From Drosophila pseudoobscura (lineage: Eukaryota; Arthropoda; Insecta; Diptera; Drosophilidae), in NCBI RefSeq assembly GCF_009870125.1, contig NC_046681.1, positions 25,938,001 through 26,002,000 of the forward strand: a stretch of 64,000 nucleotides of DNA, given 5' to 3'. Shown one piece after another: positions 1 to 12,800 of the stretch. The notes beneath the pieces were generated by a model. That model was not told where the DNA came from. It searched no databases and was given only the letters and a program-made list of their open reading frames with translations. A program made the position numbers and the translations under genes. The stretch's first letter is position 1, and each line of letters starts with the position of its first letter.

Positions 1-88
1 AGTCAAGTACGTTGATATGTATATTGTTGTATCGCTATTATCATTATTATTCGGGTACTTTGAGAAGCTGAGTCGCTTGCCTCGTGCC
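1..88. other. Window edge, no gene seen
   Basis: Short AT-rich lead-in to the tandem array that follows. I see no feature in it. Confidence 0.6.
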
Positions 89-470
89 AGAGCAAGGAGC
101 TTTTTACAAAGTATAACATTTTTGATAGGTCTGGCAGCCTTGTAAATTTGAATTTTCATGTCATAGCAAGGATTTTGTTTTGTAAGTTGGACCTTTTTTA
201 AAATGTCTGGCAGCTTTGTAAATTTGAGCTGGAGTTTTTGGTTCGTAGCAAGGATCTATTTGATACTGTCTGGCAGCTTTGTAACTTTCAATTAGAAATT
301 TGGTATCGTAGCAAGGATCTTTTTGAAAATGGAACCTTTCTTAAGTGTCTGGCAGCTTTGTAAATTTAAATTTGAAATTAAGGCTCGTAGCAAGGATCTT
401 TTTGTAAATTTTACCCTTTTTAAAAAGTCTGGCAGCCTTGTAAATTTAAATTCGAAATTTTTCGCCGGAA
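89..470. repeat. Tandem array of about five 62-83-bp units
   Basis: Each unit carries the two landmarks TCTGGCAGCTTTGTAAATTT and, about 35 bp later, CGTAGCAAGGATCTTTTTG. TCTGGCAG recurs near 140, 214, 277, 345 and 428, and a worn extra copy of the second landmark sits near 90. Unit length varies through indels in the AT-rich linkers, so this is an old, diverged satellite-like array. I see no coding potential. Confidence 0.8.
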
Positions 471-3400
471 AATTTGTAATTTAATTCAAAAATATAATTT
501 TAAACTTAACTTTTAATTATGCCATATGTTATTTAAATAGTTATAGTAAAATTTTCTTTTCAACTTGTTGCCACAAAAACTCAACAAGTTGTTCGTATAC
601 GAGTATTTACCTCCCATTTCGCTGGTCCTTTAATTTCCCTTGACCCCTGGCACAGTCCTACTCTAGCCTCCTCCCTTCATCCATCTAATTTGGTGAGTCC
701 GTTCAGGCTTTGATTTAATTTACTCGGACATTGTTCTGGTATCTGTTTTGTATGGCGCTGGGCTGCTGTTTTGTCGTTCCATCCCCATCTGCCCCAGAAA
801 TAGTGGAGCCAGAGACTCTGGCTGCTCTGTTTGTGGCGTGCGCATATGAGATAAAATATGTGGTCAATTTTACTTAATAGCGACTTAGTAGTAGTGTTGC
901 CAAGATTTATGTGACGTTCATATTGCCTCCGACAGAGAGCTAGTACTTCCCCTCTTCGTGCGGTCTCTTCAAGGGTTAATTGGGGGAGTTCTACTTGGTT
1001 TTTGTCTTTCACTTTGTGTATTGCTTTTATTATTATTGAATTTTAATGCATATCGAATGCACACATAAAGATTCAATGTCACAGAGACATAACTTCTCTC
1101 TCGGGGGCAGGAGGGTGGAGGGAGGGGGGCTATGGCAACCCTTTGTAATGTTTATGCCACATTCGGTTTGCCCTCTTCGCTTTCACCATAAAAAGGCGTA
1201 ATATTTGTATTACGCCCTATCCTTGGGCTTATCAAACAAACATTTTCAGACTGCGTATGCCCAGCGGAGCAATCTTTTTATTGATACGCTTACGGTTCGG
1301 TAGCAAAGGGTGTGTGCCCACTGCTCCAGCTCCACCTCCACCTCCGTCTCATGCTCCGTCTCATGCTCCTTCGCCTGTTGTGTCTGCACTTTTGACTTGC
1401 CATGACGCCTTGTCAAAACACCTTTCGTGAAAGGATGTGTGACTGTCAGTGACAGTCCTCTGGGGGTGGTGGAAGGGTTCATCAAACAGGGTGTACGAGT
1501 GGGTGGGTTCAAGCACTCGTTTCTGCTTCTCTTTTTTTTTATCATCGAATGGCATTTTGCAACGTGTCATATTTACTCTGCGGATTTGTCCCATTATTCA
1601 CTTGACAACACCGTGGTGGGGCACTCGGGAGTCGCTTCCCAAAACTCGATTCAAGTGCCTTTTGCGGCTTAGTTTAAAGTTCATGCCTTTGCCACGCGTT
1701 TTCCCTTTTCCACTTTCCATTTCCCCTCTTTGTGTTTTTCTCTCTCTCTCTTTTCTTCATTGTTGTTATTTTTTGCAAATTTCGCTTTATCTATTTTTCT
1801 ATATCATTGAACTGTTTTTTATGTGTTTTTCTTCTTCATTCGGTTTTGGTTTTGGTTTTCGGTTTTGGCTCTACTTCTGTCCTTAAGGGAGTGGATTTCG
1901 ATTTCTGGTTGATTTGCAGGCGTTGACTTCTTATCGTGTGGAACGTACGTCTGTGCATATGTGCCGCCGAAGAGGGGGAGGGAGAGAGCAATGATGATAT
2001 GTGGGTTATTATTGTCAATTTTTATGGGATTTTCATGTGTGACTTCACTCGGCTTGCTCCATGGGGGAGGGCGAAAATGTTGCAGTGTTAGATAAGAGCA
2101 GCGTGAAATGATGGACAGGGGGGGGGTGGTTGAATGGGTGGAGGTACCACGAAAATTAATAAGAGATGGTTGGGGTTGTTTCGGGATTAAGGCGGTGAAT
2201 ATTTGGTTAATTTGTGCGAGTTCTTTCACCAAAAAGTATCATCTAGTACTTGTGGCCTTGGTTATTCCTCTTGAACAAATATCTCTTCCAGTTCTTCCAA
2301 GTTCTCGTTCTAAAGATCCCAAAAAGATGCTTCTTCTAAAATAAATACAGGTATCGCAGCTAGCACATCCTCTACCATCTCTACCATCCAACTATTCCGC
2401 ACTTGCCCTCCAAATCCACACCTCGGAAGGGCCTCTCCATCTCCATCTCCAGCCACTGCCAAACAATGGCTCTCCTCCAGCCAACAAATAAACTCTCCAA
2501 CAGAACGTGATCAAACATAATCAAAGAATAAGGTGCACTCCTTGGACCCCATCCTTCCATCCTTCCAGGGAGGGGAAAAACTATCAAGCATGGCCCACTC
2601 GCTGGTAGAAGTAATTTTCTTATGAAATAAACTGCAAATAAAGTGAATTTTATGCAAAATATGTTTAATAAACAAAATCAAGTTTGGCCCCAAGGACAAA
2701 ACGAGGCGAAAAGACAACAAAACAGCCGAAAAGCAGAGCAGAGCAGAGCAGAGCAGGGCAGGGCAGGGCAGGGCAGGGCAGGGCAGGAAAAGGACATCAT
2801 CAACGACAGTGTGAAGATTTTTAATTGCCTTAGGAAAATGTGTGTGTGTGGGGGTGGTGTGTGGGGGTGGTCCTGTGGCTATGGTGTCTATGAGATGGGA
2901 CTTGAGATGCCCAAGCAAAGATAATAAGATTGTAAACTATAAAACGATGGAAGCAGATGGCAGGAGGAGCACAGGGTTGAAGAAGAATTATCCTTCCCCC
3001 ATGTGGCTGTGTGTCTGTGTGTGTGTGTGTCTCTGGTTAGTGCCCATAAGGATGCGGATGTGGATGTCCTTTCTGCTTGGTTTTGCCTTTTTAATGTCAT
3101 TTCAGCTACTTTACAACGAGAAATTCCTGGGGATCTGCTGATGGGGTGAAGCTTCCAGAGGAAGATTTTGTGTCTCAGACAATTTCAGAAAATGCCAACT
3201 CATTAGAATTTCGCCCGACTCCTGGCTCTCCGGCTCTCGGCCACTTTTCCGGAGTCAACTTTCTTTCGAAAGCAAAGTTGTCGCCACTACAATCTGGCCA
3301 CATAATTAATGATATACACACACCCATACATACACCCTCTCACACCTTTACCCCCCCCTTGGCTTTATTGGACGCCAGTTTTGGTTTTTATTCTGCTGAC

Positions 3401-5130
3401 GCCAACTCGAAAATAATTTGATATTTTCAATTAAAGTTTTTCAATGGCTTTTCAAAATGTTTTTCTGGTTTTCCTTCGAGCGGGGGGCGGGGCAAGGGCC
3501 CACAATAATTGCATTGTAATTGACTTTTGATAGTGTTCCCATTCTCTGCTTTAAAAGGGGGGATTGCAGGATGTTTCGTTGTGGGGTTTTGGTTGAGATT
3601 TTGCGGCTTAGGGGTTGCCCTTTGACTTTGAGTCTCTGTGGGCTAGGGTCAAGCCAATCCACAAAACATCTTGCGGCTACGCATTTTGCTTTCCTGTCTT
3701 TATACATTTTTGTATCTATTACCGATTTTTTCTTTGCATTTTCTGCCTTTTGTTAATTCTTCAAAAAACACCTCCTCCCTTTACGGACTCCTCCCATTTA
3801 CCTTTATAAAACATCATTCCATATTTCCTTTCACAACGAAATATTTCCTTTTGAACATTGATTCCTCTCGGTGCTTTTTACCGATTTTTCCATTCAAGTA
3901 TCTCGCCATTATTAATTAATTTTTATTTTTTGTCTTTCCATATTGGGCGTTTTCCCGGAACCACTCCACGGCTCTCTCATTATAAAAAAAAAAACGCAAT
4001 GCGGACAATTTTAATTTACACCAAAAACACAGAGGAAAGCCCTCCCTTTTCCCTCTCCCCTCCCCACTCCACCCCTCTGCTTTTCTTTTACCTTACCCCC
4101 TCGCTTTGCCCCTCTGTCCTCTTTGCCCCGCGAAGCTAAAAATAATTTGCAGCAAACAAAACAGCGCAAAAGGAAAAACTTGATTATTTTATAAAAATAT
4201 TTTGTTACGTTAAAGAAAATTTTCACCATTTTTCTCTGGTCCTCTTCGCCTCCCTTTCCTTTGCCACGGCTCCTTCAAAGCTTCCTTCCGCCCCCCCCTC
4301 TCTGATTTCTTTTCTCTTTGTCGATATTAAACGAAAATAAAATACAAACAAACCGGCACAAAAAAATGCGACAAAAAATTGCAAGTTTTACGTTTCTTTG
4401 TTGGTGCTGGTGTGTGTGTGTGTGTGTGTTGGGGATACCTGGGTGGGCGTGGCTGTATTGGGTAGCGAATGCTATTGAATGCCGTGTGCCCCGGCAGCTC
4501 GACAATTTCTCCCATTGCACACTTTTAAGCGCAAAATCAGCTTAGGGGCTCATTATCCCCGGCGTTCGTTCATTCATTTAATTTTTAATTAATTTTCCCA
4601 ACGCCCGCAAAAATCGACGAAAAAACTGAACACAACACAAAAAAAGAACAACAAATTAATATAAGAAGGAATATGCATACATATATAAAAAACGGGGGCG
4701 TGGCACTGCGGGAGGGGGGGCATGCAATGTATTTTGTTCCTGCCATCAACACTCGCTAGCTTTTGGCCATTTGTGGGCTTCTTTTTTGCCCTTTTCCCTC
4801 GGAAGGAGCAAAGGAAGTTTTCCCCAACAAGAAAAAACTGGCACAAAGGGTTGAGTGGGTTCGTGGTTGGCGCTGGGGGGCGCTGGTATAGGGGCGGGGC
4901 GGGGAGCTCCTTTGGCGGCACGCTGCCTTGGCCCTTTACTATTTAATTATTTTCGCTGCTCTTCTGAGTCCCGGCCTTTTGCTTACAACTTGTAAAATAC
5001 TTACATATAAAATAAAAATAATACAAGCAAATTTTTATAAAAAGAGGTGGGCGGGGGGGGATGGCAAAGCAAAGCGGAGGCAGAAGCAGAAGATGTGGTA
5101 CTCTAAGAAAAATAGGATCTTAGTGGGATG
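471..5130. other. Intergenic DNA, no supported gene
   Basis: AT-rich, pyrimidine-rich DNA with short simple repeats: a pentanucleotide run at 2733-2787, TG runs near 3012-3032 and 4411-4429, and CT-rich stretches near 1690-1760 and 4030-4130. Open frames of 60-145 codons exist on both strands, but they are low-complexity (Phe/Ser/Leu or Pro/Thr/His), lack preferred codons and overlap each other. I find no recognisable exon, tRNA or transposon end. Confidence 0.6.
2733..2787. repeat. Compound pentanucleotide repeat (AGAGC then GGGCA)
   Basis: Four AGAGC/GAGCA steps pass directly into about seven GGGCA steps, a transition typical of slippage followed by a spreading point mutation. It happens to stay open on both strands (Ala/Glu/Gly-rich on plus, Cys/Leu-rich on minus), which explains the predicted frames there. 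Confidence 0.85.
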
Positions 5131-5715
5131 TTAAGGAATATTACACTGATATTTAGATTTTCGATAGAGAAATATACCTTTTGGGGAGATGCTGTCTTCT
5201 GGCACAGAAGGACCCGCTGGAGGCCCCGCTGGACGACCCGCTAGACGACCCGCTGGAGGACCCGCTGGAAAGTGTATCTCTGGCAGGCTTCCTGCCAAAG
5301 AGCAGCCTGAAGGAGTGTTCCCAATCCATGGTCCAGGGCCTATTCCTTCAGGATTGAATGTTGATCTGTTGCCAAGACCTAAGACCCCTCTAAGCCCCTC
5401 TAAGACCCCAGAAACAGACGATAGAGAAGCCGAAACTGGATGCAGGAAGCAGGCTGGGTTTTCTGCACAAAGTGGGTTACAATTTCTATGCAAACACGCT
5501 GGAAGCGATCTCCTACAATGTCTCAAGTCTGTAAGAGATGTCGCTGTCCTCTCCCGAAAGACACTTGAACGAGGGATCACCCAATGACCGCTAGGGGAAA
5601 CTGGAAGTCGCAACAAGTCCCCAAGTGGCGGAGACACTCCAAAATGTCTCTCAAAACCTGTGAAAAGCAGAAGATCCATCGATTCATTGATAGACTGTGC
5701 CCCCTTGCTCCACAA
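5131..5715. other. Double-open segment with a 12-bp GC-rich repeat; unidentified
   Basis: A GC-richer island that is open on both strands: 132 codons on plus (5189-5587) and 194 codons on minus (5131-5715). At 5210-5270 it holds about five copies of the 12-mer GGAGGACCCGCT, read on plus as a Gly-Gly-Pro-Ala-Gly-like repeat and on minus as Ala-Gly-Pro-Pro. The remainder encodes nothing I recognise. It could be an orphan exon, a retrotransposon scrap or chance. No splice-site pair or start context singles out one strand. Confidence 0.3.
5210..5270. repeat. 12-bp minisatellite, about five copies
   Basis: The unit GGAGGACCCGCT repeats with one or two substitutions per copy. Being a multiple of three, it preserves frame on both strands, which contributes to the long overlapping open frames around it. 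Confidence 0.8.
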
Positions 5716-8620
5716 TTCCAGCCACTTAGCCCGCCGTGAGTACCCTGCCCTCGAAGAAAGAGTAAAAACCAGCTAACAGGAAGCGTTAATTGATTTTGTT
5801 TTATTCTTTTGCGTGGCCTAAGCTGGCCCCGCCACACGGTGCGGCATGTGGGGGGGGCAAAGAAAGGATGTTTTTTGGGAGAAATGGAAAACAAGACGCC
5901 ACAGAAGCAACAGAAGCAACAGAAGCCACCCTTTGCCGAAGTTTTTCCTTAAGCAACAAAAGGGGGGGACAGAGGGGACGGGGGGTGGGCTGTGCTCCTT
6001 TTATGCTTAATTAAATATTCATCAAACACACAATGGAAAACTTTTAAATACTCATCAAGTTTGCGGCATCCTCCTGCCCGTCCTCGACGTCGTCGTCCTC
6101 GTCGTCGTCTTGGGATCTGCTCGAAGATGGAGGGTTCGACGATGATGAAGCCAAGTATGTGCTCATATGTTTGGGCCCGAGACTCCGAGGACCCCAGCTC
6201 CTGTCTGCTCTAATCAATAACAACAAATCGGCGTTTACTTTGTATTTGAAATCTGCATAGTCCCCCCTTCCATGCCGTATTCCCCTTTGGGACATTAAAA
6301 ACTCATTTCCCCACTACCGAAAACCGAAAGAACAGAACTGAATCTCAATCTAAACCCTCGACCCCCTTGTCCCCCCTCGCTGCCATTTCTGGGATTTTCT
6401 TGTTTTGTTTGTTATTTTGTTATTTCAACATATGCCCAAGTTTTTGTTGTGCCCCCACCCGATCCACCTCTTCGTTTTGGATAGACAAATAGCCAGAACA
6501 GGCTTCTATATGGAATATGCCCATGTACTGCCCAGTTAGATAAACTTTGAATAGTTTCCAAGTGTGTGTGAATGATTCTCGGGGGCAGGGGAATGCCTTC
6601 CAGGGGCAGGAGCTGCCGTGGGGTGGTTCTTAAGAGCGGACTTCACGATAGTTGGGAGGGGGCCAAGTGTGCGTGAATCCATTAGAAATCACATAAAACT
6701 ATGGGAATCTGTTTGCTTTGGCTTTTCGTTTGCTCCCTGCGATTGTTTGCGGAACTGCGAGAGGTTTTTGGGGCGGAGAAGGGGGGGTTACCAAATTGGC
6801 CAAGGCGTTGCAGGGTATTACAGCACTTAAATGAAAGTCGAAATGGGTAGGAAAATGGGTAAAGATTAAGTGTAAGGAGATCTGCTATAGCGATGGTGGT
6901 TTGAGGTCTGAGGTCTTGGGGATCTGCTTCAACAACGGACATCTCCTCGAAGGTGGATCTCAGCCAGTCCTCATGCCCATGACTCCTAGGCCAGAGCCCA
7001 TTTCTTCAGGAATGGCTGTGAAAGTGAAAGTGGAGGCAACGAAAAGCAGGCAAGTAGGAGACACACTCCAAGGACCTCCAAATCACAAGTCCAACGAAGA
7101 CTTTGAGACGCCCTAAGTGGGCTTGGATTCAGGCTTGGATGGTCCATTCCAAAAGCACCTAAAGGGTGACAAAAGGTAACATATTTTCCATTTTGAAACA
7201 ATATTCTAGAGACCTGATGGGCTTTCAAAAGAGGCTGAAAGCACTACCATTTCTACGAGGAATAGCTATTATACGGGCATCATTTCATACATAAATTTAT
7301 TGTATTTTTGGGTCGTTCAAGGTCTCACATTTCTCCACATATGCCAAAAATCGATGCCCATCGTGGACCCAACTCCCAAGCAAATCCTGACGCCGGCTTC
7401 GTTCGCTTTAATTGATTTCTGTGTCTCTGTGACAGCTCGAGCCAATCGACAGCTTTCGGTAATTGCAGCCCTAAGCCCGGAACCCTTTCTGCTTAGCCCT
7501 GCCCGAGAAGAGTCTGCGCCAAATGCAATTAACCAGCCGTAACGCCCACACACATTAAACCGGAAACAGAAACAGAGACCCGGAGAGAGGCATTCGTTCG
7601 GCTTTTGATGTCACTTTTGGCAAATGAATTTATACAAGGGCGGGACAAGGGGGGTGCCAAGGGGGGGACAAGGGGCACATCAAACGTTCGTTATGCTCAT
7701 ATGTGGAATATTTGAAATATCATAAGCTCTTTCTTTCCATCTTTTGGGCCCGGCAGAAATTACACAAATGTAATTTTCAGCTAAATGGAATGTTTTTAAT
7801 GAATTTATATTCCCCGAGAGTGCCAACAGTGGGGTGCAGGCTCTGGATTCGAGTGAAACCAGCCCAAGACCCGCATCTATTCCTAGACCCGTAAATCATC
7901 TTCGATCTTCGATGAAGTCTGGACCGAAATAGAGTGCCTTTTTTGGGGTAGGTCATTGAACTAACTTCAGTTTTTGAGCATTTCCCCCGCTGTCTGCAGA
8001 TCAATGCACTCCAAAAATATTTCCCTTCTGCACTCAAAAATTGGGAATTCTGTTTTTTGGGGGGCTGTTCTGTTTCTGTTCAAAATGGAGGCTGGTTTAC
8101 ACTGCTTATGAAAATTATGATAATTTCATGAGGAATTTCACTTCCAGAGGCCTGCCCAAGTTCATTGGGGATTTGCATTTGTATGGGCTCCAATGACTGG
8201 GTTACGTATTCGAGGCGAACTTCTATGAAGGAAGCATTAGCTAAGCGCTATTCACCTCGAACTTGAGCTTCCCACATCGGATGTGTGGAGACAAAGCGGC
8301 CGCGAGGTCTTTCGATGTTTTGTTCTTCTCTGGTTCTGGAACAGAGAACAAAGGGGAAGCTTGGGAATTTATTCAAGAGTGATTGAAGGGTAAAAGTACT
8401 TAGAAAATTTCGGAATTAGTCAAAGGAAACAAGTAATAAATTATTTAAAAATTATCGAAATTAAATTCCCTGCTGTCCAGTGTAGTGGAGCGATCTGGAT
8501 ATCTCTCTCTCTCCGTTTTGTAATCGTACTCTTTCTCTCCGAAACCAATGGAATCGCAAAGCTTTAAAAATAAATGAACTTCGACGTCATCGCGGCTCTG
8601 ACGGAGGGAGAGCGCGTGGC
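5716..8620. other. Intergenic DNA upstream of jhamt, no supported gene
   Basis: Contains a short CAGAAGCAA repeat near 5899-5925 and a GTC/CTC-rich patch near 6084-6110, read as acidic residues on minus and Ser on plus. There is also a 71-codon plus-strand frame at 6901-7116 that has no family resemblance. CT-rich runs at about 8496-8540 sit close to the jhamt promoter and could bind GAGA factor, but that is only inference. Confidence 0.5.
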
Positions 8621-8661
8621 AAATGAGAGGCCGTGAGAGACGTTCGGACGTCACCGGAACG

Positions 8662-8700
8662 TATATAAAGCTATGGATTCGCTGCAGTGCCCCACCAGTC
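8662..8700 (+). promoter_or_regulatory. jhamt: jhamt core promoter: TATA box plus initiator
   Basis: TATATAAAG lies at 8662-8670. An initiator-like CCAGTC (consensus TCAGTY) lies at 8695-8700 with its A at 8697, about 33 bp after TATAAAG. Initiation there would leave a leader of only about 10 nt before the ATG at 8707, and would exclude the upstream in-frame ATG at 8623. Confidence 0.65.
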
Positions 8701-8706
8701 GCCGAC

Positions 8707-9668
8707 ATGAATCAGGCCTCGCTCTACCAGAACGCCAACCAGGTGCAGCGCCACGACGCCAAGCTGATCCTGGAGGAGTTCGCCTCGACGCTGCAGTGGC
8801 GATCGGACGGGGAGGACGCCCTCCTGGACGTGGGCTCTGGCTCGGGAAATGTGCTGATGGACTTCGTGAAGCCCCTGATGCCGCGGGGGGCCCAGCTGGT
8901 GGGCACCGACATCTCCAGCCAGATGGTGGGCTTCGCCAGCCAGCACTACCGGAGGGAGGAGCGCACCCAGTTCCGGGTGCTGGACATTGGCTGCGAGCGA
9001 CTGCCGCAGGAGCTGAGCGGCGGCTTCGATCACGTCACCTCCTTCTACTGCCTCCACTGGGTGCAGAACCTGCGCGGGGCCCTGGCCAACATTTACGATC
9101 TGCTGAGGCCCGAAGGCGGCGACTGCCTGCTCGTCTTCCTCGCCTCCAATCCCGTCTACGAGGTGTACAAGATCCTGCAGTTGAACGAGAAGTGGTCGGG
9201 GTACATGCAGGACGTCGAGCAGTTCATCTCCCCGCTGCACTACAGCTCCAATCCCGGCGAGGAGTTCACCCAGCTGCTCAACGAAGTGGGCTTCATCCAG
9301 CACAATGTCGAGATTCGCAGCGAGGTCTTTGTCTACGAGGGTGTCAGGACTCTGAAAGGTGAGTGGCAAGAGCCTGCAGCTCCTCAAGGAGGTTCCCACT
9401 GAATGCATCTCTATTCTCAGACAATGTCAAGGCTATTTGTCCCTTCCTGGAACGCATGCCAGCGGCCCTGCACGAAGATTTCCTGGACGACTTTATACAG
9501 ATTGTCATCTCCATGAATCTGCAGCAGGGCGATCAGGCCAACGGTCAGGATCAGAAGTTTATATCCCCTTACAAGCTGGTGGTGGCCTATGCTCGCAAGT
9601 CCCCGGAATTTGTGAACAATGTCCTGGTCGAGTCCCCGCATCAGAAGCGCCTCAAGGGCCTGAATTAG
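8707..9668 (+). CDS. jhamt: Juvenile hormone acid O-methyltransferase (two exons)
   Basis: Transfers a methyl group from S-adenosylmethionine to juvenile hormone acid or farnesoic acid, a late step of juvenile hormone synthesis in the corpora allata; the enzyme is cytosolic. Exon 1 is 8707-9358 and exon 2 is 9421-9668. The intron starts GTGAGT and ends TCTCAG, and joining the exons restores L-K-D-N-V-K without a break. The product is 299 residues, the usual length for the Drosophila enzyme. Visible motifs: SAM-binding motif I LLDVGSGSGN (residues 39-48), acidic GTDIS (66-70) for the SAM ribose, VLDIG (91-95), and FDHVTSFYCLHWVQN (107-121), the conserved core of insect JHAMTs. The start at 8707 matches the family N-terminus MNQASLYQ; an in-frame ATG at 8623 lies upstream of the TATA box and is rejected. 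Codons are strongly C/G-ending. Family identification is by recalled similarity to D. melanogaster jhamt and I am confident of it. Confidence 0.96.
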
Positions 9669-9874
9669 GGCTCCTCTGAGTGTTAGTGAAATTTATCATT
9701 GCAGTGTTTAAAACCACTTAAACAGAGTCTATTTATGCCAAATAATAGCCAAATAATAATCTACTTGTTAAGAAGTTCCTAAAACCCAACCCATGAGCAT
9801 ATTTATGGGAAATTCCCATTAAAATCTATTAAAAATATTCTCTAGAATTAATATTGTATTAAAAATGTATAGCA

Positions 9875-9880
9875 AATAAA
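9875..9880 (+). terminator. jhamt: Probable jhamt polyadenylation signal
   Basis: AATAAA about 207 bp after the stop codon, in a strongly AT-rich tail. It is the first perfect hexamer downstream; weaker ATTAAA variants occur earlier, near 9820. Confidence 0.55.
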
Positions 9881-12800
9881 TATTAAATATTATTTGTATC
9901 AACTGAGATGCTTTATTTATATTATATTTTTCTAAGAATTTATAAGAAAATTGTACAATAATATTTTTAAGGAAAATAAATTCTATAGTTTCGTGCATAA
10001 AAGAATTAGTTCAAGATATTATAAGTGCTTGTATAAAAGGTTTATAATTTTCTATTCATTTCTAAATCACAAGTATCTAATTTTTAAAAGAGATTTACGT
10101 ATTTCTGACTGCAGTACATTCACTGGCGTTCTCATGAATACTCATCCACTTATAGGCAAACAAAGTTTCAGATACAATCGTTATTTCAGGCTTCCACAAA
10201 ACACTTGCATTACTCAACACTTTTGCTTGTTATGTAAAGCGCGATCTTTGCGTGATCTGGTCACATTGTCATACAATTATCGTCACACAAATCGAATATA
10301 TATATAATCATGAGATTTCCCTGTGATATATCATTTATATAGAGCGATTGAAGCCCCGGCATTTGTTGTTGGACTGGAATAATTGCTGCTTTTGACAGAA
10401 GCAATTATTGGAAAAACAAGTTACACTCTCTCTCTCACTCTCTCTCTCCCTCTCTTTCTATCTGTCGAGAACTGTAACGGCTTACTCTCTCCATTTCCAT
10501 TTCCCCCTCTCTCTTACATTTTGTGCTTTTGTCAGCCAAAGCCGAGCGGCGCGTCAGAAACCGCGTGCGTTTTAACCGCTTGCGTTTGCCTCGCGATTTT
10601 ATGAACACAACTTTGCCTCAGACGCGGGACCGCCCATGGAGCGGGGGATGTCGAAAGGGTTGAAAATGTTGCCATTTTAGTCTAAGAACAATTTTAATTG
10701 TAATTCTGTTTATACCTCTTACAAAAGGGAGAGCAAGGGCATGATCAGACGCAAAGGTTTGAGACTTGAAAAACCAGAGATTGGAAGAGATTTATACTAG
10801 GACTTCCCATCGATGTTCATAGCATAGCTCCTGGCTATAGCTTTTATATTCCCTTCTGTTTAAAATTATGTCTTTCGATATTCCCTGAGGACATACATCC
10901 CAACTACCGGGTATCCTTTAGTCGCTTTACCCCCAATAATATTATTCCACATATTTTTTTTGTAAACTCCCGAATCTCTGTGTGTTACGTATGTCGATGT
11001 CGGTTAGACGTGGCCCAGGAATTTTGAAATGAGTTATTAACGCGCTGTCGACAGAATGTGGATCCGGCAAATGCCTAGCCATGTCATTCATCAGGGTCGC
11101 AGAAGAAGGCCCGGGCACATCCCGGAGCAAAGCGAGGGGTAAGGCGTGAGCCTGTCTAGCTGCCAGGCAATCGTCGGTCTATCCTTGGGATCTCCCCCCC
11201 CCCGCGCGGTGGTGGGTTAAAAAGTAGTAAATGTTTGTCTTAATCTTTGATTTTTGTTTTCCCACCCCCCCGCAGTACATCCCTCCCCCCGTCCGTCGCC
11301 CGTTGCTTTGTTTCTGGCAAATGTAAACGACAGGAATTAATTTAGATAAATGATTTCTCAAGTGCGCTTCAGACGATTTGCCGCCTGTCAGTCAACCAAA
11401 AGGCTGGGAGACGGAAGGACCTTCCTCCTCTTGCCCTGCGTCCGCGGTGGGGGCGTGGCATGCCATTCGAACGGATCTAGAGACCCCCCTCCCCCAAAAA
11501 ACCCGTCTCAAAATTGTTTTCGCAAACAAATTTTCGTATTGAAATTTGATTTATTTGTTAATTTGTTTGTAATGAATTTTCCGTTTGCTCCACTGCCTCT
11601 GGCCCCCAGCTGTGGGAGGGAGGGGGGGGGAGGGGGGGGGGGGTGGTCCTTTAATTGCCTGTGCCTGGCATTTGCTTTGCCTTCTCTGCATCATTTGTTT
11701 AGCTAATTTTCCAGGAACTTCCTTGAAAGATTCAACGGGGGAGATTTCTGTGCCTTGGATTGGAAAAGAAATTGTTAATTCGGAGTTTAGGAGGAATTTG
11801 TGGGTAGCTCTTTCTGATGGAAATCGAATAAAATTCTTATTAATTCAAGACCCCATAGATATGGTACGAATAGGTCTCCTGACATCGCCCATTGCTGACC
11901 ATTTGCTGACCCCCGCAGACCCGGCCCGCCCCCATGCCTTTGGTCAAGCGTTTCCGGGGGCGTAACCACAAAAGCAAACACGGCATAACGGAACTAAATG
12001 ACGGCACATACGGGCATGTACCCGACTGTACGTTCGTTTTCGGAGGGGGCGTGTGCCTTTGGTCAGAGTTCAAACAAATGCGTCGCCAACCAAATGAAAT
12101 GTTCGGGGATATTCAGGTGGGTTTTCCCTGCACCCCACTCCACCCCCGAGGGGGGGGGCCGCTGACCATTTTGTTTGAGTTTACTTAGCGCCTTTGTTGA
12201 CTCTCCGGCGTTTTGATTGCGTTTTCCATATGCAAATGTGGCAACCGGAGGGGAGGCTCAAATATGTAGGCTTGTCCCGGGGTCTCTCTATCTGCTGGAA
12301 GCGTCCGCGCAATGCAATTACACTCCACGGCCCACAGAAAAGAGCCCAAAATGGGGCACATTATGGAAAATTATAGAAGGAATATTCTAATTTGCCAGCG
12401 AGTGTCATGTGCGGCTTTTGTATTAAAAATTCAACATTAACGAGTGGCTTTTTTTCTGTTAGATGAGAGTGCACTGGGTAGCAAAGGGGGGTGGGGGAGT
12501 ACATCTCTATCTCGTTTTTTCAAGTATTTTTTCACTCTACTTCTCTTGGACCTCCTTCTGCTGCTGTCCTTTGCTTTTTAAATAAGAATTTTAATAAATT
12601 ATATTGTAATATGACAGAAATGCTTCACTGACCTCGGGACAGGGGCGTAGAGTTAGAAAGGGGCTCCAGGAGCATAAAAATAAAATAATGTCTAAGCTTT
12701 GCTCTGCATATGGATAGATTTTTCAACCCAAAAACTAGTCTCAAAGAAACCTTGAATCCCTCTTTGGAAACCCCCTTGCTAGTAGGCGTGGTCACCGCAG

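Noticed and set aside
6901..7116. 71-codon plus frame
   Set aside because: Overlapped by an 80-codon minus frame; no family resemblance, promoter or splice context.
8671..9408. 245-codon minus-strand frame over jhamt
   Set aside because: Antisense shadow caused by codon bias in jhamt; the plus strand matches a known enzyme family with correct splicing.
9951..10307. 118-codon frame in AT-rich DNA
   Set aside because: Begins at TTG, not ATG; no domain and no preferred codons.
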